Assembly (NCBI RefSeq): GCF_002127325.2
Contig: NC_035445.2
Coordinates: 85,327,644-85,391,643 of the forward strand
DNA length: 64,000 nt
Direction: 5' to 3'
Origin: Helianthus annuus
Taxonomy: Eukaryota; Streptophyta; Magnoliopsida; Asterales; Asteraceae
How positions within the stretch are numbered: position 1 is the first letter of the stretch; each line of letters opens with the position of its first letter. A program made the translations under genes and the position numbers. This document shows positions 1 to 11,790 of this stretch, in pieces. The notes below the pieces were generated by a model. It had not been told where the DNA came from. It was given only the letters and a program-made list of their open reading frames with translations, and searched no databases.

Positions 1-1253
1 TCACTTTTTAGTAGACTTTAAAGATTCATGAAGCGGGTTACCGACATTTAACCGATAAAAATCCTTTTAACCACTTTAGACACGACTAAAAACGAGTTTT
101 AAACAATATACCTCTAGCTCGAGGCTAGGGAAGAAACTAGTCGAAAACGGCGTGGATAAAAGCAACGTAGCGAGGTCCTTCAACTTCCGTTTGCTTCCGG
201 CTTCCTTATACGTGATCCTCAAGACTTGAATGCACTTGAAATGAAGAGACACGAACTCGGAAATGGATGGATGGTTGTGTGAGTGTTCGGCCGAGAGGAG
301 AGGGCAAGGGAGAGAGAGAGATGTGTTGGTGATCTTGTGTGTGTTTGAGTGGGTGAGAGAGGTGAGTTTAAATAGAGAATTCTAGGTGCTTTCGTCCAAC
401 GGTTCTCGAGTCGTCTAGATATCCACGAACTCCATTAAAATAATAAAAAGGTTGTACTCTCTTGTCACATCACCTTGGCCGATTTCATTAGGATGTAATG
501 ACATCCGGTTCGTTTTCGACTGCTCAGTTATGGTTCAGTTATGTTAAGTCGGTTACATAAAGGTCTAACCTCGTTAGTTGTTTATTGCGTTATGATACGG
601 GTGTTAGGGTAATCAGGGACCCTAACTGGCTCAGAAAAATACTAACAATAATTCTGGCAATATTTTTATGTTCCGGGTATTGTCCGGTTGTTCGGTTGGA
701 TAGGAATCCGTTAAAGTGCTCAAGATATCCTTTAAGCGTCGTAAGTAATATTTTTAGCGACACAATTTATTCTGCAAAGTGTCGGGAATAATTCTTTGTA
801 TTTTGGCACTTTATTAATTAGCTAGAAGCTAGTGTGTAAATAAAAGTGCTGTGTTCCGTGCTTAAAGTACGTTTTAGGCACATCCAATCTCTGTATCTTA
901 TTCCTAGAGACGCAATTATACAACCCTTGCATCCTTACACACACTATGGGTGTAGTAAAATAATTCTGGCTCATTCAGGCCTTTAGAGGCAGTGTCTGCC
1001 TGATGCTGGCTATATCAGCATGTTCACTGTGTATCCGTTTAGTGCTACTGTGCTTTTTGTGCATCAAGTTTGCCACTAGAGTTCAGTAAATAAATAATGT
1101 AGTGACAGGAAAAATCAAAGTATGATGCAGACATGTACATGTATCAACAATCAAGTAGCAGTTTATCAGAAATCTCAGTTAAGCGCAGTAATTAGGCAAC
1201 AGTTAATGGCTAATTAAGTCGTACGGATACCTGGTTTTGTGAGGGTTGTCACA
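1..1253 (-). mobile_element. LTR of a gypsy-like retrotransposon (partial, runs off the window)
   Basis: Read on the minus strand, the segment begins at 1253 with TGTGACAACCCTCAC, an LTR-type start close to the TGTGACAACCCG start of the LTR at 50169. Further in, the minus strand has a TATA-like TCTATTTAAA near 365-375, followed by a CT-rich leader (the GA-rich run at 295-365 on the + strand). The other end lies beyond base 1, so total length, target duplication and internal region cannot be seen. No convincing reading frame is present. The assignment to an LTR is by terminus and promoter pattern; gypsy-like is an inference from the terminus. Confidence 0.55.
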
Positions 1254-1814
1254 TTTTGTTCCATTAATCAACTCATGTGTGCTCTTATGTTTGATACCCG
1301 ACCTTATTCCAGTGATTAATATCCGCTTGAGTAACCCAATCTGAGTCTGATTTTTTTCGTTAACGATTCAGGTAAACTTTCCCGATTTGGGTTTTCTGCA
1401 ACGCTAATCATCTAAATTAATTTATTATTTTTATGGTTTACATCCTAAACCCCAGTTTTACAGTATCTCATGATAATCTTTCTTCGTTTTTTAGAATCTG
1501 ATCAAATTGGGTCATAATCTGAAGAAATGTGTTTAAGCTACGACAAGGTGTGTATAGCATTATGATTGATACTATAAAAAAAATAACTATAACAGTTTTT
1601 CTTCATGTAATTTTGTATAGCATTATTTATAAAATGATTACATGTATGATAAAAAATATAAAAGCTGCTCTTCCTGTCTTTTGTTTGCTTCACGTATCTT
1701 CGCTAAATCACTATGTTGGAAGGTTTGTGTATGTAGAATTAGTCTGGATACGCCCACGAAAAAAAGGCCGATTTATATTGTATTTCTCATGACAATATGA
1801 AGGCTATGGTTAAG
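1254..1814. other. Intergenic, no recognised feature
   Basis: AT-rich unique-looking sequence flanking the LTR. Short open frames are present but have no coding character or recognisable product. Confidence 0.5.
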
Positions 1815-2117
1815 GATAAATGATAAGATCTTCAAAGGGGTCGATGCTTTTCAAACTAAAATAGTGCAAGACATTAAGGAGGCTACTCTCTGGTGGATGA
1901 TTAACAGATCGATAGGCGTCAATCTCTCAATCTGGTCCACTTTCTCTGGTTTAGACTTTGGTTAGTGTATGTGTATAGATAATTTTTTTAAAGTGATTGG
2001 ATGTGTAACGGGGTAAGAGTATTTTGGATGTATCTTAGTGTGTTTTTTTGGAAGCTTAATTGTTGTTTGTATGCCTCTTTTGGTGAATAATAAAGTTTGG
2101 TTTACTGAAAAAAAAAA
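1815..2117 (+). mobile_element. 3' end of a truncated LINE (L1-type)
   Basis: From 1818 an open frame reads NDKIFKGVDAFQTK...IKEATLWWMINRS and stops near 1963. It resembles the extreme C-terminus of plant L1 ORF2 proteins, which typically ends with a basic DIK...WI..RS segment. It is followed by a short AT-rich 3' tail and ends in an A-run at 2108-2117. A 5'-truncated LINE with a poly(A) tail explains this. The match is short and from memory, so confidence is moderate to low. Confidence 0.4.
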
Positions 2118-2537
2118 CGCAATTTCAACCGTTTTTACCTAACGGGTGATTTGCTTTATATTTATCTCTAATTGCTCAAGTAGGTAAACTTTGAAAAATT
2201 GTTTAAAGACGAACTTATGATTAGTTTGTTTGTATTTATTTTATGTACAGATGTCAAAAGATATTTAGAGGATAACCCGTGATTAACTCGATTAAAACAG
2301 GTTGTGAGTGAGTCTTTTTTTTTAAAATGGGTCTTTTCAAAATTGGTGAGGCTGTTGTATAAATGAAGCTTTTCAAAATCATATTAGATATTACACACTC
2401 AGAATAATAATATTGAGGGTTGAATGTATGTGACCCTATAAATATAGAGGTGTACTTTACTTTAATTTTTTTCTATCATAGAAATTCCAATGTGATGGCA
2501 TTTTTGTTGTTTCCTCTATTATTTTCTCTATATAATA

Positions 2538-4527
2538 TGTAACATCCCGAAATTATAAGACTTTATAATAATATATAGTTTAAATAAACGAGAAGTTACT
2601 TATCTAGAAATGTAGTAACTTGGTTAACTAACATGTCTAAAATTAGCCTACAATGGGGTTAAAATAATAAAAATGGTTATGTTAATAAGTAGAGGGGCCA
2701 ATATTGTCAAAATGAAACTCAATTTACTAGTTAGTAACAAATAAAAAAAAGAAAAAATAAAACAAACACCCCCAAAAGCTATACTCTGGTCGACCAGAGG
2801 AACCCCAGGGGCGACACCACCATTCCAAACCCTAGTTCACAAGAAATCCTACAAATTGAAGGCTTTAATCAGTTAGAAATCGAAATCCAAGCATAGAATC
2901 GTGATCACCTTGTCAAGGGGATCCTAAGGTATGTCAATTTAGGTCATTTTGATACAACTTGAATCCTTACATATGAATGAAAATTTATGTTTAGTTTAAA
3001 TTGGTGGTAGAAATTGTGAAATTTGGGAGTAATATGAAGTTTGGGGGCAAACCCTAGATAAATTCTTGTCCAACCTTTGCATGATGATGATATGGGTATA
3101 AAATCACTATGGTGGGTGATTACAAGTTAGATGAACTTGGTAAACACTAGGGTTTAGATTGTTGCCTAGTGTAATTTGAGATTTTTAAATAGTCTCTAGG
3201 ATTGTTATGCTAATAATATGTGTATGCTATAAGAATTGGGTTAATTGGAATGATGAACTCAAGTTATGAAATTAAATTAGATCATGTAGAAAGTCGACCC
3301 GCCAGGTGTTCGATGAAACGCCTAAATTAGGGTCAAAATGTTAAGGGTTTGATAAAACGCAGATTTGAAATGTGTTAATTAAATGATGCATTAAAGCTTA
3401 AGAAAGAGCTCTAAACGTGTTGTAAATTGAACTCTTTAGGCAAGGAATCCGGGACGTCAAGCGGACACGCCGGAGGAGACATACGCGGAAAGGGAGTGCT
3501 TTAAAGGTAAGTGGCTTTGGTTTCGTTAAATTATGCATATTTGTCGAGTTTAGAAAATAGATGGATTGAATCTTGAAAGACACGTTTGATGCCTTCTAAA
3601 GTGGCGTAGTTCACATGAACCTCAAACGGGTCAATATAAAGATTTGGAAAAAGGGGTTTGATTTGTTAAAAGTGATGGTTTCACTAAACAATCAACCGGG
3701 TCGAACAATGGTGTAAATAGAAGTGATGATGTCCAATTACTTGGCAAAAATGATACCAAGTGAAAGTGAAATAGAACATGGGGTTGGCAAAGTAATAAGT
3801 GTGGTGTTAAGCCCCGGATGTTGGGTGAAAAACGCCTCAAGATTTCTAGTACATGGTAGAAAGTCTGTGTATTAAACTGAGCCAAATATCCAAATGGAGT
3901 TTTCGGGAACTAAGTCCGTAAACCAAGATTTTGGTAAAAATAATTATGCAGACACGTCGGTAATTTAAATACGGTCGTGTAGGAAAAAGAATCACTTGAA
4001 ACGGGCTTACGGATCAAAAGTTATGCCAATTTGTAGTTAGTAATGGGAAATACTTGAAGCTGGGAACTTACAGCACAACAGCAAGCAACATTCTGTGAAA
4101 AACAGGGCGTCGCGCGACGCCAAGACTCTACGCGTCACGCGACGCCTCCAGCCCGGAAAAAAATTTATTTTCTTGTTTGTTTGATGCTTGGAACTTGGTT
4201 ATGCTTATTATATCTTCACTAAAACATATGTTTGATTATGTTTTGACCTTAGGTGACTTGGAACTAATCGGAAGATGGTCGAGCTAGCTTTGGATGAACC
4301 GAACACTATCTACAAGCTTCCGCTTTAGTTTAACTCCAATGGTTTTTGTTTTAGACAAATGTAGACAATTAACAATTTAGTTTCCGAATGTTTTAATCTA
4401 GTACTAGTTTCGCTAAACGTTTGTTACGTATGAAATCCATGTAAGGAATTTATGTTTTTCTAAGTATGTTTTCACTTAAAAGGGCTTCAAGTGTTTTATA
4501 ATCTAGTATATTTTAAAGGGTGTTACA
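2538..4527 (+). mobile_element. Solo LTR (1,990 bp), gypsy-like, with 5-bp target duplication
   Basis: The element starts TGTAACATCCCG and ends GGGTGTTACA, giving inverted ends TGTAACA/TGTTACA. It is flanked on both sides by TAATA (2533-2537 and 4528-4532), a perfect 5-bp target site duplication. No gag or pol is present and no second LTR lies nearby, so it is a solo LTR left by LTR-LTR recombination. Orientation is inferred from a CTTCCGCT motif close to the 3' end, also seen near the 3' end of the oriented LTR at 50169-52470. A CpG-dense palindromic block lies at about 4105-4155. Confidence 0.85.
4088..4156. repeat. CpG-rich palindromic module inside the solo LTR
   Basis: After the phrase ACATTCTGTGAAAAACAGGG come two nearby copies of a self-complementary CpG motif (GCGTCGCGCGACGC, then CGCGTCACGCGACGC) in otherwise AT-rich DNA. 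The same lead-in phrase precedes a comparable block in the unrelated LTR at 29198-30912. Function unknown. Confidence 0.6.
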
Positions 4528-4929
4528 TAATATAGAATAGAGGTTCCAATGTAAATGCTCTAAATATAGACGTTTACTTTACATTCTTGCTTTTGTATGT
4601 TTTTTATGGCTTTTTACAACAAGAAAAAGTTTAAGAAACCAATTAAAAATTAATGATGGAGAAAAGGAAAAGATGATACTTTAGATGTTAAAGTGTTATT
4701 TTTATACTTTTATTTGTTATAAATTAAATTTTCCTACCCGGAAAATTTCCGGGTTATAACCTTATTTTTTTTCTATAACAGTAAAAGGGATTTATAGCAA
4801 ATCAAGTGTTGGATGGTAGCCAACCAGTTGATATCTCTAAGAACCCGTTTGAGTTGTTCTTACACTTAAGTAAGAATCTATTTTTTTTCAAATTAATTTC
4901 ATGTATATAAAACAGTAATTAACACTTTT

Positions 4930-5228
4930 GAGCTAATTACTGTTTCGTCCTGTGGTTTGTTAAAAATCACTATTTCAGCCCATTAGTTTAAAATTTGCGA
5001 TTTCAGTCCGTGTGGTTTCACTTTCGTGACCATTTTCAGTCCCTGTGGTTTCACTTTCGTAACCATTTCAATCCATTTATTCTGTAAGTACAGGGACTGA
5101 AATGGTTACGAGGTGGACTGAAATGGTTACGGAAGTGAAACCACAAGGACTGAAATCGCAATTTTTAAACTAATGGACTGAAATAGTAATTTTTGACAAA
5201 CCACAGGGACGAAAACAGTAATTAACTC
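4930..5228. mobile_element. Foldback MITE (299 bp)
   Basis: The two halves are near-complementary along most of their length. The left end is GAG[C]TAATTACTG and the right end, reverse-complemented, is GAGTTAATTACTG. Both arms carry the phrase CCTGTGGTTT or its complement several times. No clear target duplication is visible. Its structure resembles the Mutator-type foldbacks elsewhere in this window (14374, 19931, 20581, 23580, 59859), but without a 9-bp duplication its superfamily stays unproven. Confidence 0.7.
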
Positions 5229-6611
5229 TTTTTAATAATCTAGCAATAGAGCTTTAAATTCTAAGTCGTCCTGATTGGAATTGATAATGTCAGAGGATGA
5301 ATGCGATAGTGGAGTTAAAGAAGACATCATGAAAACATCATGAAGGTTTAGTTGACAAAAACTTAATTTGTAACGAACATTATGTAGATGTACTATTGAG
5401 ACGTGCTCAACTGTCTCAAAATATTAGGCTTAACAAATCACACTTTAACGCTTCTACGTTTAAATTATTTTATGTGTTTAGTTGGTGTTTAGCTACCAAC
5501 GAAGCTCGCGAGTTCTTAGGCTAGTGACAGAATAATAGAAAAAAGTTAGTAGAGAGAAACGTTTGAATTTGTATATCAAATATTAAATGAGCTCGGTCGA
5601 TTTATGATACCTATGCATCATTATTTCTTATAACATAATCTTTTCGACTACCCATGCAAGTCTTGGCAAATATGTCGGTCTTTTCTTTACAACTCATCTA
5701 TTTTCAAATCATTAAAATGCTAACTATTCCTCATTTAAAAAATTAAAACCGACAGAGGAACTCATTTTAAGCTGTCGGGTTTTATTTTACATTTTCTTAA
5801 TTTAAAAAAAAAAAGTGGTTCTATTTTTATTTTCAAATAAAGAATAAAATACTTTTTTTTTTATCAAACTTAACATAACAATATGCAATGAAAGAATGTG
5901 GTGCTAGCCTATTTGGTAAAAGCATATGCCTCTTGAAAGGTACCGATGTTTATTCTGAAAAAAAAATTAATTTAAGATTATTAGTGTAATAGAGCAGACA
6001 CAAGTTTTGTCATTAAAAATTAAATAAATAACATAATATGAAATGTAGGTTAGTGTTACGAACCAAATAATATCTCTTATACAAAAACCAACTCGTGTTG
6101 GTTAAAACAACTATGATGAACTCGCATCTGTTAAAAATCTAACTTTGACTTGTCTTAAAAAGTATCCGTGTTTGCCTTTAACAAATGTATATAGTTATCT
6201 CAAATATTATTGTATCACTATCCTCACTAACGAATACGTGTAAAATCGTACATAAACAAATTAGAATATACTCTAACATCTCGATGTTCTTTTTTCCATA
6301 GTTTTACATTATCACTTTCAATTTCTATACCGAATGCCGATATTATAGTTAGTAATAATCAAACTCCCGCCAAAATGCACGGGAATAGTATTATTAGTTA
6401 TTGATAAATAATAGATAGAGAAATAATAGACTTTTAAACTGTCAAACGAGTAAAACCATTCGGTCTGGTCAACCCACCCGACGGAAACAACTTAGCTTGG
6501 TCCTTCCTTCTCTAATATCATACTTAGGGGTTTGGTATAAAACCTTCTTTTTTTAGAACCAGCGGAACCGAACCGAACATAAACATCTAAAAATAGGATG
6601 TCTGTTTTATA
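5229..6611. other. Intergenic, AT-rich, no recognised feature
   Basis: No ORF of coding character, no LTR ends and no long inverted repeat were recognised in this stretch. Confidence 0.5.
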
Positions 6612-6919
6612 CTTGATTTTTTAACTTTTTTTAAAAGTAAACTTCATTAAAAACACACATCAGACCCAAACAAACAAAATGCCAAACAACAAAACAACAC
6701 CCCCGATCTAAACGGGCAAAGGGCATACAATTACATCGTATACAACAGGTATTTACACCAATCCACCCAATTAATATATTTACCAGACAATCTATTCTTA
6801 GTCCACCCAAAACCTCTCGATTTAACCTCCCCTAAAATATCATGCGAACTTCGTCTAATCTGTTTGTACACCAGTTCATTTCTTCCTTTCCAAATACACC
6901 AGCACGAGATTAACACCAA
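6612..6919 (-). mobile_element. 3' end of a truncated LINE (L1-type), minus strand
   Basis: On the minus strand a 62-residue frame (6919 to 6731) contains CWCIWKGRNELVYKQ and ends WVDWCKYLLYTM. This matches the conserved C-terminal WxxWKxRN and WxxWC segments of plant L1-type ORF2 proteins, after the zinc-binding domain. The 3' UTR continues to about 6612, where T-runs on the + strand correspond to an A-rich tail. Everything upstream of the last ~60 codons is missing, the usual outcome of incomplete target-primed reverse transcription. Confidence 0.6.
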
Positions 6920-7830
6920 TCCTTAGATGAGAGTCTTAGCTTTATTAGTTAGTTGCGTGAACTTATAAATCTTCATAATGTCTTTGAAATTGAATGTATA
7001 TAACTGAGGCAAGTTGCACCAAACACTTAATTTTTAACTAACCAATGTAGTTTAGTTTGTTAAAAAGAAAAGAAAAAAGAATGTTAAAAAAGAAAATAGG
7101 TGTAGTTGAGCTTAGCTGGAAATAGAGGAAGACAGCTGGAGGAAAAGTGTACGGTGAGGGTGGATACGCAGCTGTACTCGTCGCCGTTTCTCATCCTTTT
7201 ATGTCCACGTGGTCCCCCTTTTTTACTTTTACCAAAAACACCCCCCTTTCCCTTTCTTTTTACCACCACATTATTATTCTATATGCCATTTTTGTCCTTC
7301 TTTCTAATTTCAACGACACCAACAACTGTATTTACATTTACACACTTAATAATAAATCATTTTACTAGTAAAAAGATTTGTATATATACCACTTGTGGCA
7401 TAGTGCTAGAAAGGTTTGGGGGTTTTAATAGATATCTAAGTTTAATTTTTATTTTTTCATTTTAGTGTATTAGACAATGATGGATAGAACACATTGTCCT
7501 TGTAGAGGTGCCTTGTTTTGTTTTGAGTCCATTTGTGTTTTTGTTCCACCATGTGTCACGTGTGTTAAGCTCTTGTGGTGACACCACATCTATATCAAGT
7601 GGCAGTCGGCGATATGGTTTACCAGGAAATGCCCAAGCCAAATTCTGAAGCCCGCGTGAACCTGGTTAAGATAACATAGTCTGACTGGAGTGGGACAACA
7701 TACTCTTTATTTTGAAGAGTGTAATAGCCTAATACAAGAAAGTCGTCATTTTAAAATTTTGTTTATCAAACACTGGGGTTGGTGACCCAATAACAAAAAG
7801 AACCACTACTAGCGGTCTAGCTAAGGCTTG
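6920..7830. other. Intergenic, no recognised gene
   Basis: Contains overlapping short frames on both strands around 7084-7465, but their composition (runs of F, P and T) looks like pyrimidine-rich non-coding DNA. Confidence 0.45.
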
Positions 7831-8072
7831 TTTTTTTTTTTTTGAACGGCAAATTTGGATCACTGACGGACCACTGGAGTATCATCGTGCCACCAGCAGA
7901 ACCACCCGATCATATCCATCTCCACTAGGCATAATGCCTATACACCAATTCAGGAGGAAACCCAATAAATATGGGAAAACCCCCTTTTGTGAGAATCGAA
8001 CTCAGGAGCTATTGGTCCAAAGTTTTATCTCACCACCAAGATACCACTAGGCTATAAAGCCATGGGTAGCGT
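7831..8072 (-). mobile_element. tRNA-derived SINE with poly(A) tail and 10-bp target duplication
   Basis: CTAAGGCTTG occurs at 7821-7830 and again at 8073-8082, bracketing the element. On the minus strand the body starts near a pol III A-box-like TAGCCTAGTGG, has a B-box-like GAGTTCGATTCTC (complement at about 7987-7999) and ends in an A-run (T-run at 7831-7843). These are the marks of a tRNA-derived SINE. A diverged copy of the same family lies at 13871-14062. Confidence 0.8.
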
Positions 8073-8389
8073 CTAAGGCTTGTATCACGGTTTCAAGTCC
8101 CATATAAGTGACATGATTAGTAAAATTCATTGTTTTTTTGACTAAATTATTTATCAAATACATGACTAGAATGTATTGGAAATATCATCTAATACAAACA
8201 TACTTCACTTTTTTATAAATAATATATTGAGGCTTTGGCTCAATGGTGAAAGGAAAATCCCCTTCGTGTTTGAATAGGTGAAGATTAGGTATTCAGACCG
8301 TTTAATATATATATATATAGAGAGAGAAAGAAAGAGATAAAGAGAGAGAAAGTGTAATGTACAATAGGGTTTATCATACGCTCGTACAC

Positions 8390-8700
8390 CATTGTGAAAT
8401 CGCATGTTATAAAAAAAAAACATGTTGGAAATCGCATGTTGTTTTTTGATGAAATCGCATGTTGGCATGGTCGTAGAAATCGTTAGTCGCTAGTCGGTCG
8501 ATGGGGTGGGGACTAGCGATTAATTGGGAATTAATCGGATATAATCGGGATTAATTGCAATTAATCGGAAATTAATCGAGATTAATCAGTGATTAATCGG
8601 GGATTAATCGGTACCTAGTCGGGATTTTTACAACCATGCATGTTGGTATATAAAACAATTTCGCATGTTGGTTTTTCAGCACAAATCGCATGTTCAAGAG
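8390..8700. repeat. Interspersed AAATCGCATGTT repeats
   Basis: The phrase AAATCGCATGTT, or a one-base variant, recurs at about 8397, 8430, 8452, 8658 and 8684 with irregular spacing. A hAT MITE (8466-8638) has split the series. The parent element is not identified; neighbouring GTACG-rich sequence at 8370-8390 and 8715-8765 may be its ends. Confidence 0.5.
8466..8638. mobile_element. hAT-type MITE (173 bp) carrying a minisatellite
   Basis: The terminal inverted repeats are CATGGTCGTAGAAATC and, at the other end, GATTTTTACAACCATG. The element is flanked by a perfect 8-bp duplication CATGTTGG (8458-8465 and 8639-8646), as expected for hAT. The interior (about 8515-8612) is a tandem series of an ATTAATCGG-like unit. 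The same terminal sequence, CATGGTTGTAAAA, bounds the larger MITE at 24558-24965. Confidence 0.8.
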
Positions 8701-8842
8701 TGAATTCGCACCAGATCGTACGGCTTGGATGATCGCGTACATTTTGTACGATAAGAGCCTGTACGAAACTGTCCCCAATGAAAAATCAAATTAGATGTTG
8801 ATAGATTTTCAAATTTATATTTAATATTAATATTAATAATAA

Positions 8843-9664
8843 CTAGGTTATAACCACGTGTATTACACGAGTTGAATAAATAAATTTTATATACTAAATA
8901 ATAAAACAATATATCTTTAAAAACCTACTTTATTGCATGGGTATAATAGATGCAATTTTATATATTAAATAATAAAAAGTTATATATATAGGAACCATAT
9001 TGTGCGGGTTGAATAAATGTAATCTTATATACCAAATAATAAAAAAGTTATATCTTTAAAACCATGTGTATTACATGGGTTAAATAAATATAATATTGTT
9101 TACCAAATAATAAAAAAATTATATCTTTAAAAACCCTCGTGTATTACACGTCTTGAATAAATATAATTTTATATACCAAATAATAAGAAAATTATATTTA
9201 TCAAAACTAATGGATAAAAACAATAAAAAAATCCATTTTGATTTAGAAAGATTTTTTTTAACAATAAATAAACCAGTGTATTACACAGAGTTTTTAAAGA
9301 TATAACTTTTTTTTATTATTTGCTATAGAAAATTAGATTTATTCAACCCGTACAATATACAGAGTTTTTTTAAAATACAGCTTTTTTTATTATTTAGTAT
9401 ATAAAATTACATTTCTTCCACCCGTGAATACATAGTTTTTTTTTAAATATAACTTTTTTTATTATTTGGTATATAAAATTACATTTATTCAAACTGCACA
9501 ATACACGAGTTTCTTAAAAATATAATTTTTTTTTGTTATTTAATATATAAAATTATATTTACTCGACACGTGTAATAAAAGGGATTTTTAAAAATATATT
9601 GTTTTTTATTTACTATATAAAATTACATTTATTAAACCGTGTAATACACGGGATTCTAACCTAG
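8843..9664. mobile_element. AT-rich palindromic element with Helitron-like CTAG ends
   Basis: The left half (8843 to about 9250) carries several copies of a ~90-bp unit containing GTGTATTACACG and AATAAATATAATTTTATA. The right half (about 9270 to 9664) carries the same unit in inverse orientation. Each end shows a hairpin-forming ACACG stem followed outward by CTAG (8843-8846 and 9661-9664), like a Helitron 3' terminus. The result is a large imperfect palindrome. No coding capacity is present. Helitron-like is an inference from the ends. Confidence 0.5.
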
Positions 9665-9665
9665 T

Positions 9666-10827
9666 TCTTCTATATATTAAAAACAGTATGAAATGAACAG
9701 TAAACAAAAATAGATATATATAAATAAAAATAGAATTTAACTTCTATATATTAAAAATAGTATGAAATGAAATAGATATATATAAATAAAAATAGAATTT
9801 AACTTCTATATATTAAAAACAGTATGAAATGAACAGTAAACAAAAATAGATATACATAAATAAAAATAGAATTTAATGAATAGCAATATTACTAAGGAAT
9901 GAGCTGGTATTAGGTACCGGTATCAAATTTATTAAACCGAGTGTATTTTTGGTACCGGTTTGGCACCGGTATTCATCGGTTTTTGCCCTCAAATACCGGT
10001 GCCGTACCAGTACCGGTACCCGTACCGAGCCGTACCGTACTAGGTATATTCGGTATCGGTACCCACTTTTGGGGATTTGGGTAACGGTATTTTCCGTACC
10101 GGTTAGTACCGAGCTCATCAAATCATGTAGCAACGTAGCAATGCAAGTAATTGCACCGTTTAGACTACTTTTCATACACACAGTAAGTAAACTGTATTTC
10201 ATTTAAAGGAGGTTTTATATACACAACTTGTTTTGCTTTATTTTTTGTCTTTTTCTATAATGAATGAATTGTAGCATGTAAAATTAACTTGGATATTTAG
10301 ATTATTGATGAGCAAATCGTATCAAATCCTGTAATCAAACCGGTATCTTATCGGTACCAAATTTACTATACCAAATCATTTTTTGTACCAATTTGGTACC
10401 CACCTTTTGGCGTTTTCAGAATCGCTACTTTCGATTCGACACTGGTCTAGCACCATACATGTATTTATTGATTTTTACCTTCAAATACCATACCGTATTG
10501 TACCGAGCATTTTCGGTGCCGGTACATAATTTCGATGATTTTTCGGATCGGTACTTTCGGTACCGTTACCGGTACTGAGCTCATCCATATTTTAACGTGT
10601 TAGCACCGTAATAACTGAACTGAAACAACCGAATTTCCAATGTGTAGGACGTGTGGGTCCTATTATTATATATTAGGTTATTTAAAATCGTTTTCTTTAG
10701 GACGGAGTGACTATCCTTTTTACGACATTTTTATTTATGTTTTTAATCAATATCTGCTTGCCGTTACTGACATGCGTTTTACAGTCATTGGATTCCCGCC
10801 GCAACGCGCGGACGAAAAATCAACTAG
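9666..10827 (+). mobile_element. Non-autonomous Helitron
   Basis: The left end begins TCTTCTATATATTAAAA, a Helitron-type 5' TC terminus. The right end is a CG-rich hairpin (CCGCCGCAACGCGCGG, about 10798-10811) followed by CTAG at 10824-10827, then T. The first ~210 bp are three tandem copies of a 62-74-bp unit (starts near 9667, 9741 and 9803). The body is dense in GGTACCGGT-like palindromes. No Rep/helicase coding is present. An inverted copy of the body occupies 63012-64000. The element starts one base after the CTAG end of the preceding element. Confidence 0.75.
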
Positions 10828-11149
10828 TTAATATAATATAAAGTGTTCATGAACAGTGGTATATATTTTTAAAGTATTTATTTACTTTTTTTCTACTTTT
10901 TTCATTTATTTATTTATTTGTTTTATACTATGTTTTGAGTATTTACCTTTTTAATGAATTTTTATTCACTATTTAGTTTAATTTTTTTCTAATAAGTTGT
11001 ACTCGTTAACTTTTTAAAAAAATCTTACCCCGTAACTATATTTATATATTTTCTCAACATTGCTATATAAGTTTTATTGAAAATAAATACCATGTCATTG
11101 TATCAAACTGAACCAAAATGGATCATGAATGATAATTTATTATCTCTTC
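10828..11149. other. AT-rich intergenic, no recognised feature
   Basis: Nothing recognisable beyond T-rich runs. Confidence 0.4.
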
Positions 11150-11790
11150 TATGTTTGATTTTTTCAACATTGTGATATAATTTTATTGAAAAAGGATATT
11201 GTGCCGCTATCGTACTAGACTGAGCTGAAACGACCGAACAACATCTGTATCGATACAAATATTTAGTTTAATTGTTTTTTGCTTTCGATGAACTGACACT
11301 GTATCGCTATTATAACGTAACGAACTGAACAAGATCGGCAACGGTACTTGTATCCATTTTTATGGCTTCATGTTTAATAATGGATATTGTGCCTCTACTG
11401 TAGTGAACTGTGCCAAAACCGAAGGAACAATATCAGTTTCGGTACCAATATATTGTTTTTGCTTTCAATAAACTAACATCGCATTGTACCAAACAACATT
11501 GGTAGCATGACCTCTACACACTTTTATTGTTTTTGGTTTCAATAATTTTTCATTTATACAACTCTATCCGCGATGGTATATAAATATCGATACCATGACG
11601 ATCTGAACTGGTCGATACCGTTCGAACACGATTGGTGCCGGTAGTGGTGTTCACTTCTATCGTTTTCGATCGATGTAAAACACATGTTGAATTCTATACT
11701 TAGTGTATGTATGATATTGGTACTATAGCAAACCATAGCGATACTGATCCAGTACTCGCAGTACCGTACTGCCGCAAGGCGTGGTCAGAT
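11150..11790. mobile_element. Diverged Helitron-like repeat (GATACCG/GTACCG-rich)
   Basis: Shares blocks with the repeat at 56160-56900, notably CGATCTGAACTGGTCGATACCG near 11600 against GACGATTTGAACTGATCG near 56780, and TTTTCGATCGATGT near 11665 against TTTTTGATCGACATG near 56845. Also shares the scattered GGTACC/GATACC palindrome style of the Helitron at 9666-10827. Ends are not defined. Confidence 0.4.

Noticed and set aside
7106..7465. 119-codon frame upstream of a pyrimidine-rich stretch
   Set aside because: Composition dominated by F, P, L and T from T/C-rich DNA, with overlapping frames on both strands and no family match.
8215..8260. TGGCTCAATGG, resembling a pol III A-box
   Set aside because: No B-box at the expected distance and no tail or target duplication.
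9873..10206. Overlapping 109- and 85-codon frames rich in YRYR
   Set aside because: Produced by GGTACCG repeats of the Helitron; the same pattern recurs in its inverted copy at 63.2-64 kb.
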